A stretch of 64,000 nt of DNA, taken from NCBI GenBank assembly GCA_963742345.1, contig CAVULO010000010.1, forward strand, positions 186,001 to 250,000, given 5' to 3'. This stretch comes from Pseudolabrys sp963742345. Lineage in GTDB: Bacteria > Pseudomonadota > Alphaproteobacteria > Rhizobiales > Xanthobacteraceae. The position numbers and the translations under genes are program-made. Every line of letters begins with the position of its first letter. The stretch's first letter is position 1. A model generated the notes under the pieces. It made no database searches, had not been told where the DNA came from, and was given only the letters and a program-made list of their open reading frames with translations. Positions 16,427-25,322 of this stretch are shown piece by piece.

Positions 16427-17386
16427 CTATTTCAACGCCGGCAAGTCGGAAAAATATTCCGGGTGCTCCTTCTGCACCTCGGCCATGAACTGCGGCCGGA
16501 ACAGACTCGGCACGTCGAGGCGCGGAGCGCCTTTCAGCGTGTTCATCAGCACTTCGTCCTCCGCGTTCTCGAAGGCGCGCAGCACATTCGGCGACAGCCG
16601 CGGATCGAAGGAGATATGTTTGATCGCCTTCTTGCCGATCGCGACATCGGTGCCCGGCACCCACTTGGCAAAGATTTCCACCGCCTCGTCGCGGTTGTTG
16701 CGGGTGAAATGCGAGGATTGCGCGAGACCTGCGGCGATCGCCTTCGCCAGGTGCGGCTTGCTCTCTATCGTCGGCCCGTGTGCGGTCGCCACCATCACAT
16801 AGGACATGTGTTGTCCACCGCGGATCACCTCGTATGATTCCGGCACCTGCGTGAGCACCTGCGTCACGTAGGGCTCCCACGACACCACCGCGTCAACCTT
16901 GCCCTCAGCCAGCGCCGGCGCGAGGCCGAACTGCGACCAGATATTCTCGATGGTCAGCTCTTCGTATTTCATCTTGGCGCGGCGCAGCACCATCTTGAAA
17001 TACTCGTCGGACGTTTGCCCGCGCGCGAGCCCGATCTTCTTGCCTTTGAGATCGCTCAACTTGCCGGCCTCGATGCCGCGGCCCTTTTTGGTGACGATGG
17101 CGAGCGGTGTATCGCAATTGTCTTTGGTGGCGTCGTTCATGATGAGGCCGATCACCTTGAACGGCTCGCCGGCATGCACCGCCTTCAGATAGGTCGTGGT
17201 GCTCATATCGCCGATCTGCGCGCGGCCATCGTGCATGGCATTCACCATGTCGGTGCCGGTGTCGACCACCAGCATCTTGGCGTCGACGCCATGTTTGGCG
17301 AAGAAACCCTTCTCCGCGCCGATAAACATCGGCAGATGGCCGAAATTATTGCCGATCACTACGTCAAGCTTGGGCAAGTCCGCCAT
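16427..17386 (-). CDS. NMT1/SsuA-type substrate-binding protein without a visible signal peptide
   Basis: A 319-aa periplasmic-binding-protein fold of the NMT1/THI5 (taurine/nitrate-type) family. It starts MADLPKLDVVIGNNFGHLPMF, with GAEKGFFAKHGVD, GRAQIGDMSTTT, KLSDLKGKKIGLARG and EGKVDAVVSWEPYV following in the family order. GGGAGGACTGCC fixes the start at 17386, and the protein begins directly with the first beta strand, so no export signal is seen. No permease or ATPase gene is adjacent. It follows the hydroxyacid dehydrogenase gene on the same strand after 31 nt. It may be a cytoplasmic sensor or enzyme, or its start may be wrong. Confidence 0.8.
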   Translation of the reverse strand: MADLPKLDVVIGNNFGHLPMFIGAEKGFFAKHGVDAKMLVVDTGTDMVNAMHDGRAQIGDMSTTTYLKAVHAGEPFKVIGLIMNDATKDNCDTPLAIVTKKGRGIEAGKLSDLKGKKIGLARGQTSDEYFKMVLRRAKMKYEELTIENIWSQFGLAPALAEGKVDAVVSWEPYVTQVLTQVPESYEVIRGGQHMSYVMVATAHGPTIESKPHLAKAIAAGLAQSSHFTRNNRDEAVEIFAKWVPGTDVAIGKKAIKHISFDPRLSPNVLRAFENAEDEVLMNTLKGAPRLDVPSLFRPQFMAEVQKEHPEYFSDLPALK

Positions 17387-17417
17387 GGCAGTCCTCCCGA
17401 CCATTGCACGTGCGAGG

Positions 17418-18401
17418 CTATGAGTGCGCCAGCACCTGCGGATTGACACAATTCGGCGGCGTATGGCCGTCGATCAGCGCCTGAATATTGTCGACGACGA
17501 TATTCGCCATCTTGTCGCGAATTTCCATCACCGCGCTGCCCAGATGTGGCGTCAGCACCACGTTTCTCATGGTGCGCAGCGCCGGCGGCAATCTCGGCTC
17601 ATGTTCGAACACATCAAGGCCGGCGCCCGCGATCTGCTTTTTCTTCAGCGCACGCATCAACGCCTTCTCGTCGATGACGGCGCCGCGCGCGGTATTGATG
17701 ATGAAGGCCGTCGGCTTCATCAGCGCGAACTGCTTGTCCGAGATCATGTGGCGCGTCTCGGCATTGAGTGGCGGATGCAGCGACACGAAATCTGATTCGG
17801 CCAGAAGGCGCTCAAGCGTGACGTGCTCGATGCCAAGCTCCCGCTCGGCTTCGTATTTGCGCCGCGGTCCCCAATAAAGAATTTTCATCCCGAAACCGCG
17901 CGCACGCCGCGCCGTTGCCTGGCCAATACGTCCCGCCCCCACCAAGCCGAGGGTCTTGCCGTAAACCGGAACGCCAGCGAGATGATTCGACTGCGAGCCG
18001 GGGAATTTTCCGGCCCGCACCATTCTGTCGCCTTCCACCATGCGGCGCGCCACCGCAAGTATCAGCCCGAAGTGTATGTCGGCGGTTGCCTCCGCGACGA
18101 TCGGCGGCACCACCGTGATCGGAATGCCGCGCTTTGTCGCTTCCGCAACGTCGACATTGTCCGGCGTTATCGACATCGAGCAGACCGCACGCAATTTCGG
18201 ATTGGCGGCGAGCACCGCGCGATCGATCCGGTCATGGAGCAGAGAGAACAGAATATCGCATTTCTTCACCGCCGCGATCAGCTTGGGCTTGGCGATGATC
18301 TTGCTCGAATCGGTGTTGATCTTGACGCTGGCGATAGCGCGCAGCCGCTCCAGCGCACTGGATGCGATCGGCTGGCTGACAAAGACGCGCGGTTTGGCCA
18401 T
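17418..18401 (-). CDS. 2-hydroxyacid dehydrogenase (phosphoglycerate-dehydrogenase-like)
   Basis: A 327-aa D-2-hydroxyacid dehydrogenase. The NAD motif is LGLVGAGRIGQATARRARG; the catalytic Arg is in INTARGAVIDE, the Glu in DVFEHEPRLP and the His in LTPHLGSAV. No ACT or other regulatory domain follows, unlike SerA. Its ATG overlaps the stop of the upstream dikinase-like gene by one base, so the two are translationally coupled. Pairing with a phosphotransferase-type protein suggests one pathway on a hydroxy- or keto-acid; the substrate is unknown. Confidence 0.87.
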   Translation of the reverse strand: MAKPRVFVSQPIASSALERLRAIASVKINTDSSKIIAKPKLIAAVKKCDILFSLLHDRIDRAVLAANPKLRAVCSMSITPDNVDVAEATKRGIPITVVPPIVAEATADIHFGLILAVARRMVEGDRMVRAGKFPGSQSNHLAGVPVYGKTLGLVGAGRIGQATARRARGFGMKILYWGPRRKYEAERELGIEHVTLERLLAESDFVSLHPPLNAETRHMISDKQFALMKPTAFIINTARGAVIDEKALMRALKKKQIAGAGLDVFEHEPRLPPALRTMRNVVLTPHLGSAVMEIRDKMANIVVDNIQALIDGHTPPNCVNPQVLAHS

Positions 18402-19675
18402 CACCGCAGCCACCGAACGACACCGGCGACGCCATCGACAGCGCACTGTACGCCATCGGGAATCTTGCGGGTGGCATCAAGCACGCCGAGCACCATCGGA
18501 ATGCCGCGCTCGCGCGCAAGCGAAGCCAGATGCGAGGTGGAACCGCCGAGCTCTGCCACAACTCCCGAGACCCGCGGTAGAATATGGCTGAGCGCTGGAC
18601 CGGCCACGCGCGTAACGAGCACGTCACCGGGGGCCACTCGGGACAATTCACATTCGCAGTTCACCACCACGGCACGTCCGGACCCCCAGCCGATGCCGGC
18701 GGGATGCCCGTTGAGTCCGGGATGTTGCAGCCAGATTTGATCGGGCACGATCGCTGGCTCCATATGAAGTGGCCGCGATTGCAAAAGATTGAAGCCCGTC
18801 TCATCCATCGCCCACTCGATCTCGACAGGGCCGCCGGCCAATTGTTCGCATTTGCGCAGCAGGCGGCCGAGCGTCACGGCTTCACCCGCGCTAAGGCACG
18901 GCTCATTGATCAGTTTGTCCGGTACCCGCTGCGGCGCCGACACACCATGGTCGCAGGTGTCGCGATGGCCCTTGCGGCCGGCTTCCACCGTGCGCAGGAA
19001 GCCGCTTTTACTCAGAACGATGCGATCCGGCACGACCTCACCTTGGGCGATCGCCGAGCCGAGACCCCAGGTCGCGGAAATCAGCATCTGTCCTTCTGCG
19101 GTTTCGCTCAGGCCACCGCCCGAGACACGCGCTGAAATCAATGGCTGGATCAGCACGCTCATAGCCGTGTCCGCCGGCGAGAGGCCGTGGTTTTCCATGT
19201 AGCGGCGGGCGTGCGACGTCCACAATGCCGCCCAGCAGGCGCGCACCGCTGTCAGAAATTCAGTTTCGTCGGAAAGACCGAGGAAGCTTTCAAATTGGCC
19301 AGCGAAATTGGCGCCCTTGCGGTCTTCGATCAGCGCCGACGAGCGCACCACGCCGAGAGGGCTTTTCTCGCGCTGCTTGCGCCAGGCCGCCAGCAACGGC
19401 TCGAGCACCTCCGGCGCGATCGGCTTTTCGTAGAGCGCCAGCCTGATCTGGATCGAGATACGACGCGAGGCCGGCAGATCGCCCTCGTTGTATTGCCGCA
19501 GCAAGTCGTCAATGCCGAGATGGTGCAGCTGATGACGGTAGGCATCGGCCGTGAGTGCAAAGCCCCCGGGCGTCGGCAGGCCGGCCTGCGTCAGGCCAGC
19601 AAGATTTGCGGCCTTGGGCCCAACCAGTTCGGGATCGACGGCAAAAGGATCGTCGAGTGGGAGGATAAAGGCCAT
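18401..19675 (-). CDS. Short PEP/pyruvate-dikinase-like protein (ATP-binding plus swivelling His domain)
   Basis: A 424-aa protein that combines an N-terminal pyruvate-phosphate-dikinase ATP-binding domain (VGPKAANLAGLTQAGLPTPGG at 18-38, VVRSSALIEDRKGANFAGQFES, LQSRPLHME) with a C-terminal PEP-utilising swivelling domain carrying the phospho-histidine motif GGSTSHLASLARERGIP (His near 382). Full PEP synthase and rifampicin phosphotransferase are about twice as long and have a third, substrate-binding domain; none is present here. It may phosphorylate a partner or small molecule, possibly linked to the coupled dehydrogenase. No RBS check favours another start. Confidence 0.83.
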   Translation of the reverse strand: MAFILPLDDPFAVDPELVGPKAANLAGLTQAGLPTPGGFALTADAYRHQLHHLGIDDLLRQYNEGDLPASRRISIQIRLALYEKPIAPEVLEPLLAAWRKQREKSPLGVVRSSALIEDRKGANFAGQFESFLGLSDETEFLTAVRACWAALWTSHARRYMENHGLSPADTAMSVLIQPLISARVSGGGLSETAEGQMLISATWGLGSAIAQGEVVPDRIVLSKSGFLRTVEAGRKGHRDTCDHGVSAPQRVPDKLINEPCLSAGEAVTLGRLLRKCEQLAGGPVEIEWAMDETGFNLLQSRPLHMEPAIVPDQIWLQHPGLNGHPAGIGWGSGRAVVVNCECELSRVAPGDVLVTRVAGPALSHILPRVSGVVAELGGSTSHLASLARERGIPMVLGVLDATRKIPDGVQCAVDGVAGVVRWLR

Positions 19676-19695
19676 GCCGTGCGTTATTTCCTGTC

Positions 19696-19718
19696 ATGGC
19701 CCGGCTTGTCCCGGCCAT
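19696..19718. repeat. Palindromic intergenic repeat (GGCCGGGTCAAGCCC family)
   Basis: The hairpin ATGGC-CCGG-CTTGT-CCCGGCCAT lies in the 138-nt gap between the dikinase-like and M24 genes. It differs by one base from the reverse complement of the copy at 47958-47980. Confidence 0.65.
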
Positions 19719-19813
19719 ACCGCTTAGGTGAATTCCGCTTCAATGTGTCGTTCGAGATCCCCGGGGTCTCGCCTTCGGCTTGGCCGAGAACTGATCTCGG
19801 CCAAGCGCCGAAG

Positions 19814-21082
19814 TTATTTCACATGATCCCCATACCCCGGGAGCGGATCAACGACTGTGATCTGCTTCACAGGGAAGTTCGAAACGATCTCGATGTCGTT
19901 CTTCTTCACGATCAGCATTTCTTCGATGCGCACACCGTAGCGGAAACGCTTGCCGTGCTGGGTCTCGAGCGCGAAGGTCATGCCTTCCTGGATATCGACC
20001 GGATGGTCGAGCGACCAGATGCGCGAGATGACAGGCGGGTCGTATTGCGCAAGACCAAGGCCGTGACCCCATAGATTGGCGGCGGCCTGGTCTTCGTCCT
20101 CGTAGCCCCAGGTTTCCATAGCCGACGGCCACTTCAACGCGATGTCGCGCGTGGTAGCGCCGACTTTCACCGCGCCAATCGAATCGTAGAGCCACTCAAG
20201 CGCGGTGGCGTACGTATCCTTCTGCTCCTTCGACGGCTCCTTGCCGACGCAGTAAGTGCGGTAATAGCAGGACTTGTAGCCGTTCCAGGTCAGCGCGGCC
20301 AAATCCATGAACACGATGTCGCCGGGCTGGATGATGCGGTCGGAGAAGTTGCGCCAGTTCGGCCAGGTGTTGGGACCGGACGATACGATCACGTCTTCGA
20401 CGTCTTCCATGCCAGGGATGTTGTAGAGATATTCCATCAGGTGCGCGGTCACCTGGTTTTCGGTGATGCCGGGGCGCAGAAACTTCATGCATTCCCAGTG
20501 CGTGGCATCTCCGATCGCACCGACGATGCGGAAGCATTCCTGCTCGTCGGGGCTCTTGACCGCGCGCGCTTCCATCATCGGGGTCATACCGTCGACCCAG
20601 TTGATATTGTTCTCCTTGAAGATGTTGATCATGTTGATGTCGATGAAGTCGACGCCGAGCTTCTGGCCGGCAACGCCGTTGTCCTTCATCGCTTGCAACA
20701 CCGCCTTGGTGAACTTGGTCACCTGCTGGGTCGAGGCCGGACCGGCGGCGCCTTTGATCCAGGCAAAGGAGTGACGCACGTTCTCCTTCGGAATCCACGG
20801 CGAGTGCCGTTCGATCTGGAAACCAAGATCGCCCTGCTCGAACAGAATCGGCCGCCCGTCGCCGCAAAGCATCGCGTAACGCAGGCCTGGCTTGAGTCGG
20901 TTCCAGCCCGGCGTCAGCGTGCCGGTGATGTAGCGAACGTTCTCGTCGTACATGCAGAGCATGGCGCCGAGGCCGTGCTTTTTCATCATCGTGCGCGCGC
21001 GCTCGATGCGGTATTCGCGCAGCCGATCCCAGTTGACCCGCTGCTGCCAATCCAAGCCGGCAATGCCGAAATTAGCACCCAT
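19814..21082 (-). CDS. M24 (pita-bread fold) protein with one metal ligand replaced
   Basis: A 422-aa protein with an N-terminal creatinase-like domain and a C-terminal M24 fold as in Xaa-Pro aminopeptidases, creatinase and the DMSP lyase DddP. Of the five usual ligands, D260 (IVFMDLAAL), H340 (LWGHGLGL), E373 (LETQHG) and E387 (RIEEML) are kept. The second Asp, expected in GYxSD, reads GYKSC (C272). A standard dinuclear metallopeptidase is therefore doubtful; a non-peptidase member is more likely. GGGAGGG precedes the ATG. It is transcribed away from a LysR-type regulator gene, which probably controls it. Confidence 0.82.
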   Translation of the reverse strand: MGANFGIAGLDWQQRVNWDRLREYRIERARTMMKKHGLGAMLCMYDENVRYITGTLTPGWNRLKPGLRYAMLCGDGRPILFEQGDLGFQIERHSPWIPKENVRHSFAWIKGAAGPASTQQVTKFTKAVLQAMKDNGVAGQKLGVDFIDINMINIFKENNINWVDGMTPMMEARAVKSPDEQECFRIVGAIGDATHWECMKFLRPGITENQVTAHLMEYLYNIPGMEDVEDVIVSSGPNTWPNWRNFSDRIIQPGDIVFMDLAALTWNGYKSCYYRTYCVGKEPSKEQKDTYATALEWLYDSIGAVKVGATTRDIALKWPSAMETWGYEDEDQAAANLWGHGLGLAQYDPPVISRIWSLDHPVDIQEGMTFALETQHGKRFRYGVRIEEMLIVKKNDIEIVSNFPVKQITVVDPLPGYGDHVK

Positions 21083-21185
21083 AGCCGTCCCTCCCCGACC
21101 GGCGCGTTGGCGCGCCCGTTGCTGATTGGCTTAAATCCTATGCCCGTTGGCACCTAAGCCGAAATAATATATTCTGCGTCCGATC

Positions 21186-21200
21186 ATTAGATTTTCTAAT
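21186..21200. promoter_or_regulatory. LysR-type operator (T-N11-A palindrome)
   Basis: A perfect inverted repeat ATTAGA-TTT-TCTAAT contains the T-N11-A core typical of LysR regulator sites. It lies between the divergent M24 and lysR genes, 22 nt before the lysR ATG and about 105 nt before the M24 ATG. An AT-rich stretch on the M24 side (21164-21169, TATTAT on the minus strand) is at about the distance of a -10 box from it. Confidence 0.6.
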
Positions 21201-21221
21201 GTCCCGCTACTTGAGGCATCC

Positions 21222-22172
21222 ATGGCAAATATCCCGCTGCGGCAAATCCGCGCCGTCATCGCGGTCTGTGAAGAAGGGTCGTTCACCCGCGCGGCTCAGC
21301 GGGAAAACGCCACCCAATCCGGCATCTCCCAGCACGTGGCCGCGATCGAGCGCACCCTTAAGGTCAAATTGTTCGAGCGGACCACCGGCGGGGTGACGCC
21401 GACGCCAGCTGGCATGCGCTACTACAAACGCTGCGTGGAGGCGGTCGGAACGCTCGAGCACGCCGCAGAGGAAGCCCGTTCGTTTGCCGGCGAAGTCAGT
21501 GGCGAACTGCGCATCGGGTTGATGCCGACCTTCACGCGCGCCGTGCTCGCGCCAGTGCTGGACGATTTCGTGCCTCGTTGCCCGGAAGTGCGGCTGCATA
21601 TCGTCGAGGGCTACAGTGCGCTGCTTACCGAAATGGTGCTCGACGACGTGCTCGACTTCGCAGTGGTGCCGGCCTTCGAAGGCACCATCGGATTGAAGTC
21701 GCGCATGCTGGTGCGCGATCGTGAGATGATGATCTCCGGCCCGCGCTCCGGATTCACCCCATTGGCGCCGCTGCGGCTCGCAGAATGCCGGCCACTCAAG
21801 ATCGTGGTTCCGGGCCCTGACAATATCCGCCGCCGCAATCTCGAAACTTATTTCCAGGCACATGGCGTCGAGATCGCCGCAATTCTGGAGATGGATGCGA
21901 TGATCGCCACGCTCGAATTCGTTGCGCGCTCCGACTGGGTGACCATCCTGCCGAGTGTAATCTCGGTCAACGACATTGGCCGCGGCGAGTTGATCGTCAA
22001 TCCGATCACCGAACCGGAATTGCATGCCGAATTCGTGGTGATCCAACCGACGCGACGCACCCTGTCAACACAGGCACGCATCTTCCTGCAACGCTTTGAA
22101 GCGGAGGTCGCGCATATCCACCAGGTTTGGGACAGGGCGATTGCAAAACCCGATCGCAGGCTGCGCGCCTAA
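21222..22172 (+). CDS. LysR-family transcriptional regulator
   Basis: A 316-aa regulator with an N-terminal winged helix (IPLRQIRAVIAVCEEGSFTRAAQ, then QSGISQHVAAIERTLKVKLFER) and a C-terminal periplasmic-binding-like effector domain beginning GELRIGLMPTFTRA. The length is typical. The palindrome just upstream suggests autoregulation and control of the divergent M24 gene. The 3' end overlaps the end of the convergent Gfo/Idh gene by 4 nt. The effector is unknown. Confidence 0.92.
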   Translation: MANIPLRQIRAVIAVCEEGSFTRAAQRENATQSGISQHVAAIERTLKVKLFERTTGGVTPTPAGMRYYKRCVEAVGTLEHAAEEARSFAGEVSGELRIGLMPTFTRAVLAPVLDDFVPRCPEVRLHIVEGYSALLTEMVLDDVLDFAVVPAFEGTIGLKSRMLVRDREMMISGPRSGFTPLAPLRLAECRPLKIVVPGPDNIRRRNLETYFQAHGVEIAAILEMDAMIATLEFVARSDWVTILPSVISVNDIGRGELIVNPITEPELHAEFVVIQPTRRTLSTQARIFLQRFEAEVAHIHQVWDRAIAKPDRRLRA

Positions 22173-23144
22173 ACCGCCGTCCAGGCGCCATTCGCATCGA
22201 CCGACTTGAAAACGGCTTCCAGCGCTGCCGCGGTTTGTAAAATGCCGCCGGGCGGAATCGGAAACGCTCCTTGTCCGAGCACGGCCTTCGCAAAATAATC
22301 CAGATTGCGGCCAAGATGATTGTCCGCTGGCCGGTCTATCACTTCCGGGTCCTTACCGGCGCGGTGCACGATTGCGCGCGTTTCGCTGACGCTCTCGGCC
22401 CAGCAGTTTTCGCCGAAAATCGCGATGCGCCAGGCGAAAGGTGTCTTCATGGTGGTGACAAGCGTGCCGGTAGCGCCACTCTCGAACTCAATCAGCGCCG
22501 AGGTCGTATCGCCGGTCGCTAGCTTGAGCGCGCGCGCTTTCGACAAGGCGCTGATGCGCCTCATCGGCCCGACCAAATCGCGAAAGCAATCAAGCACGTG
22601 GATGCCCATGCCGGTCATACCGCCAGCCCTGCTTTCGTCGGCACGAAGCCGCCAACTGCCGGCCGGATAGTTTGCCAGCCAGTCGTGGCTGTAGTTTCCC
22701 TCCGCGTGCATGATCGTTCCGAAGGCGCCAGCCTCTTTGAGTTCTGCCAGCACGCGCATCGACGGCATCAGCCGGAAATGATGTCCGACGGCGATCACAA
22801 TGCCGGCGCGCTTGCATGCGTCGAGCGCGGCCTGCGCGTCGGCCTTTGCTAAGCGCGAACGGTTTCTCGCAATAAATGTGCTTGCCAGATGCGGCGATCG
22901 CTTCCACCTGCGCGCGATGCTTGGTGTGTGGCGTCGCGAGCACCACCGCCTGAATTGTCTTGTCGGTCAGCACCTCATCGATCGAAGTTCCCAGCACGAT
23001 TTGATGCTCGGCGGCAAAGTCCTGGATCGTATCCGGTTCCAGCGTAATGCCGCGCACGAAGCGCAAAGGCGCGCCGAAGTCGCGCGCCGCTTTCACCAGC
23101 GTTTTGCCCCACCAGCCGAGGCCGACGATCGCCGTATTAAGCAT
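22169..23144 (-). pseudogene. Gfo/Idh/MocA-family oxidoreductase, frameshifted
   Basis: Restored, this is a 324-aa NAD(P)-dependent sugar-type oxidoreductase. The first part has the Rossmann motif AIVGLGWWGKTLV and the EKP signature IYCEKPFALSK; the rest continues in another frame from AGIVIAVGHHFRLMPSM to the end. One extra G (near 22843) after the EKP block causes the break; removing it joins both halves with no gap. It starts 10 nt after the GST gene and belongs to the same minus-strand cluster. The frameshift may be a sequence error, because both halves look conserved. Confidence 0.8.
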
Positions 23145-23154
23145 GCAAGCCCGA

Positions 23155-23805
23155 CTAAGCTGCGGCCGGCGCGCCGGGCTGTTTGAGCGGGTGCGCGCGC
23201 GCAAAAGCATCATTCTTCATGCACGTCGCGGCGATACGGGCGACGGTCGGGTATGATGCCAGGTCGACCTTGAAGAAATTCGCGCCTGCGGCCTGACTGG
23301 CGACGCAAATGTCCGCGATTGTCATCTGGTCGCCCTGACAGTAGGTGCCGGTTTCCTTTTCGGTCGAAAGATGCTCTTCCAGCGCGCTCAGCGCCGCCTG
23401 GTGCCAATGCTGCGCCCATTTCATGACGCCCGCTTCGTCGACTTTAAATTCATGCGCGAGATATTCGCGCACGCGCGGAACAACCAATGGATGCGAGTCG
23501 CAGGCAACAATTTGCGATAGGCCGCGAACGCGTGCGCGAGCCTTCGGCTCCTTCGGCATCAGCGGCGGATTGGGGTGCGTCTCGTCGAGATATTCGATGA
23601 TCGCCAGCGACTCGAACAGCGCCGGACCATCCCCGTCGACCAATGCCGGGATTGCCATCATCGGATTGACCGCGCGAAACTTCCGATCACGCTGGTGGCC
23701 TTTCAGCAAATTGACCTCAATAACCTCGGGCGTAAGCCCCTTGAGATTGAGCGCGATGCGCACGCGGTAGGTTGCCAGCGAGCGCCAGAACGAAAACAGT
23801 TTCAC
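23155..23805 (-). CDS. Glutathione S-transferase, zeta-like (maleylacetoacetate-isomerase type)
   Basis: A 216-aa GST with an N-terminal thioredoxin-fold domain (FSFWRSLATYRVRIALNLKGL, VNPMMAIPALVDGDG, LFESLAIIEYLDE) and an alpha-helical C-terminal domain with GDQMTIADICVASQ. The first block resembles the zeta class but lacks its SSCSWRVR serine-cysteine pair, so the isomerase role is uncertain. It lies in a minus-strand cluster with GlcG-like, 3-hydroxyisobutyrate-dehydrogenase-like and Gfo/Idh genes, which suggests catabolism of an aromatic or thiol-reactive compound. Confidence 0.87.
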   Translation of the reverse strand: MKLFSFWRSLATYRVRIALNLKGLTPEVIEVNLLKGHQRDRKFRAVNPMMAIPALVDGDGPALFESLAIIEYLDETHPNPPLMPKEPKARARVRGLSQIVACDSHPLVVPRVREYLAHEFKVDEAGVMKWAQHWHQAALSALEEHLSTEKETGTYCQGDQMTIADICVASQAAGANFFKVDLASYPTVARIAATCMKNDAFARAHPLKQPGAPAAA

Positions 23806-23838
23806 GATTGCCTCCCTGATTTTTCCGCGTTCGGCGAA

Positions 23839-24279
23839 TTACTTCTTGGCGCCGCCCGGATCGGCTTTCAGTCCCGCCGCTTCAATTCCGGCGACTGCGA
23901 TGATCTCGTCGTTGTCACCGGTGTCGCCGGAAATGCCGACTGCACCGAGGACGCCGTTGTCGGCGCCGCGGATCAAAACACCACCCGGGTTGGGCACAAG
24001 CCGCCCGCCGCTTGCCGACACAATGGCAGTGAGGAAGTTCGGGTTCTGCGCCGCGCGCTCCATCATGGTGCGCGAGCCCCAACCCATACCAAGGGCGCCA
24101 TAGGCTTTACCGACCGCGACTTCGAAGCGGATGATGCCGGACCCGTCCTCGCGCTTGGCGCAGACAAGGTGGCCACCCGTGTCGAGCACCACGACGGTCT
24201 GCGGCATTTGTTTGAGTTCGCGAGCCTTCTTCAGCGTGGAGTCGACGATGCTCGAGGCTTGAGCGAGCGTTACGGACAT
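23839..24279 (-). CDS. GlcG/HbpS-family protein
   Basis: A 146-aa protein of the GlcG/HbpS (DUF336) family: LAQASSIVDSTLKKARE, TVVVLDTGGHLVCAKREDG, SGGRLVPNPGGVLIRG and GAVGISGDTGDNDE. Members bind haem or corrinoid-type ligands or accompany oxidative catabolic genes; the exact role is unknown. No signal peptide is visible. It lies 12 nt after the 3-hydroxyisobutyrate-dehydrogenase-like gene and 33 nt before the GST gene, so it is probably in their operon. Confidence 0.87.
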   Translation of the reverse strand: MSVTLAQASSIVDSTLKKARELKQMPQTVVVLDTGGHLVCAKREDGSGIIRFEVAVGKAYGALGMGWGSRTMMERAAQNPNFLTAIVSASGGRLVPNPGGVLIRGADNGVLGAVGISGDTGDNDEIIAVAGIEAAGLKADPGGAKK

Positions 24280-24291
24280 AAATGAACTCCT

Positions 24292-25179
24292 TCAGGATTT
24301 TTTCCGGCTGGCCCAATAGACAGACATGCGCGCACCATCGCCGCCACCGAAGCCGTGTTTGGTCGCGTCCTCAAAACCGGTAAGTGCGGCTTTGGTGACG
24401 CGCATATCAGCACCCTTCGACTCGCCGGTTTCGACCATCGTGCGAAGATCCTTTACGCCGTTGGCAATACTAAATGTGGTCGGGCCCGGATCGCGTCCCT
24501 CAAACATAGTCACGATCATCTCGGCACGATTCTTCAGCGCGGGGTTCGCGCCATTAGTGTCGACGAACAAATCAAGCAGGCGCTTGGGCTCCCAGCCTGC
24601 ATCGCGCGCAATAGCGAATGCCTCGCCATAGGCCTGCCAGGCAACCATCAGCGGCAGGTTGATCGCGAGTTTCATCGATGCGCCGGTGCCAACCGGACCG
24701 CAATGCTCGAGCCGCCGGCAGAGCTGATCGAGGATCGGCTTGGCGCGTTCGGCGTCAGCAGGCTCTGCGCCCATCAGGCCCAGCAGCTTCCCCTGGCGCG
24801 CCGGCGCGGTCGAGCCACCCACCGGACATTCCACCATCGCTGCGCCCTTCGCACGCACCTTGGGAGCAAGCCCGACCGGCACCTTCGGCGGCACCGTGCT
24901 CATTTCTATGAGAAGCTTGCCCTTCACGTCGCCCGACAAGAGGCCGTTCGGCCCGTTGTACACGGCGTCGATCGCCGCCGCGTCCGTGAGCATGGTGATC
25001 GTGGCCTCGACCGCGCTCGCCAGATCCGCTGGCGTCGCAGCCACCTTAGCGCCGGCATCCGCCAACGGTTTGGTCTTTTCGGGCGTGCGATTCCACACCG
25101 TCACCTCGTGGCCTACTTCCATAAGCCGTGCGGCAACCGCCGCACCCATAACACCGAGACCTGCAACGCCAATTCGCAT
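24292..25179 (-). CDS. 3-hydroxyisobutyrate-dehydrogenase-family NAD(P) oxidoreductase
   Basis: A 295-aa beta-hydroxyacid dehydrogenase. It has GVAGLGVMGAAVAARL and NRTPEK for the cofactor (the Arg after strand 2 hints at NADP), the substrate-site motif VECPVGGSTAPARQG and the catalytic lysine in GASMKLAINL. GGGAGGACGT precedes the ATG at 25179. It heads a minus-strand cluster of four genes and is divergent, across 143 nt, from another member of the same family. Confidence 0.88.
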   Translation of the reverse strand: MRIGVAGLGVMGAAVAARLMEVGHEVTVWNRTPEKTKPLADAGAKVAATPADLASAVEATITMLTDAAAIDAVYNGPNGLLSGDVKGKLLIEMSTVPPKVPVGLAPKVRAKGAAMVECPVGGSTAPARQGKLLGLMGAEPADAERAKPILDQLCRRLEHCGPVGTGASMKLAINLPLMVAWQAYGEAFAIARDAGWEPKRLLDLFVDTNGANPALKNRAEMIVTMFEGRDPGPTTFSIANGVKDLRTMVETGESKGADMRVTKAALTGFEDATKHGFGGGDGARMSVYWASRKKS

Positions 25180-25322
25180 ACGTCCTCCCTTGATGCTTTG
25201 CCGCCGACGATAGGCGATCACAGCAGCGCTTGAAAGCCGTCTTGCTACTCGACAGTCCCCCACCCAACGCATAAGAGGGGACGGGAAATATTAGATGCGA
25301 TTCCGCATCGGGGAGATAATGG

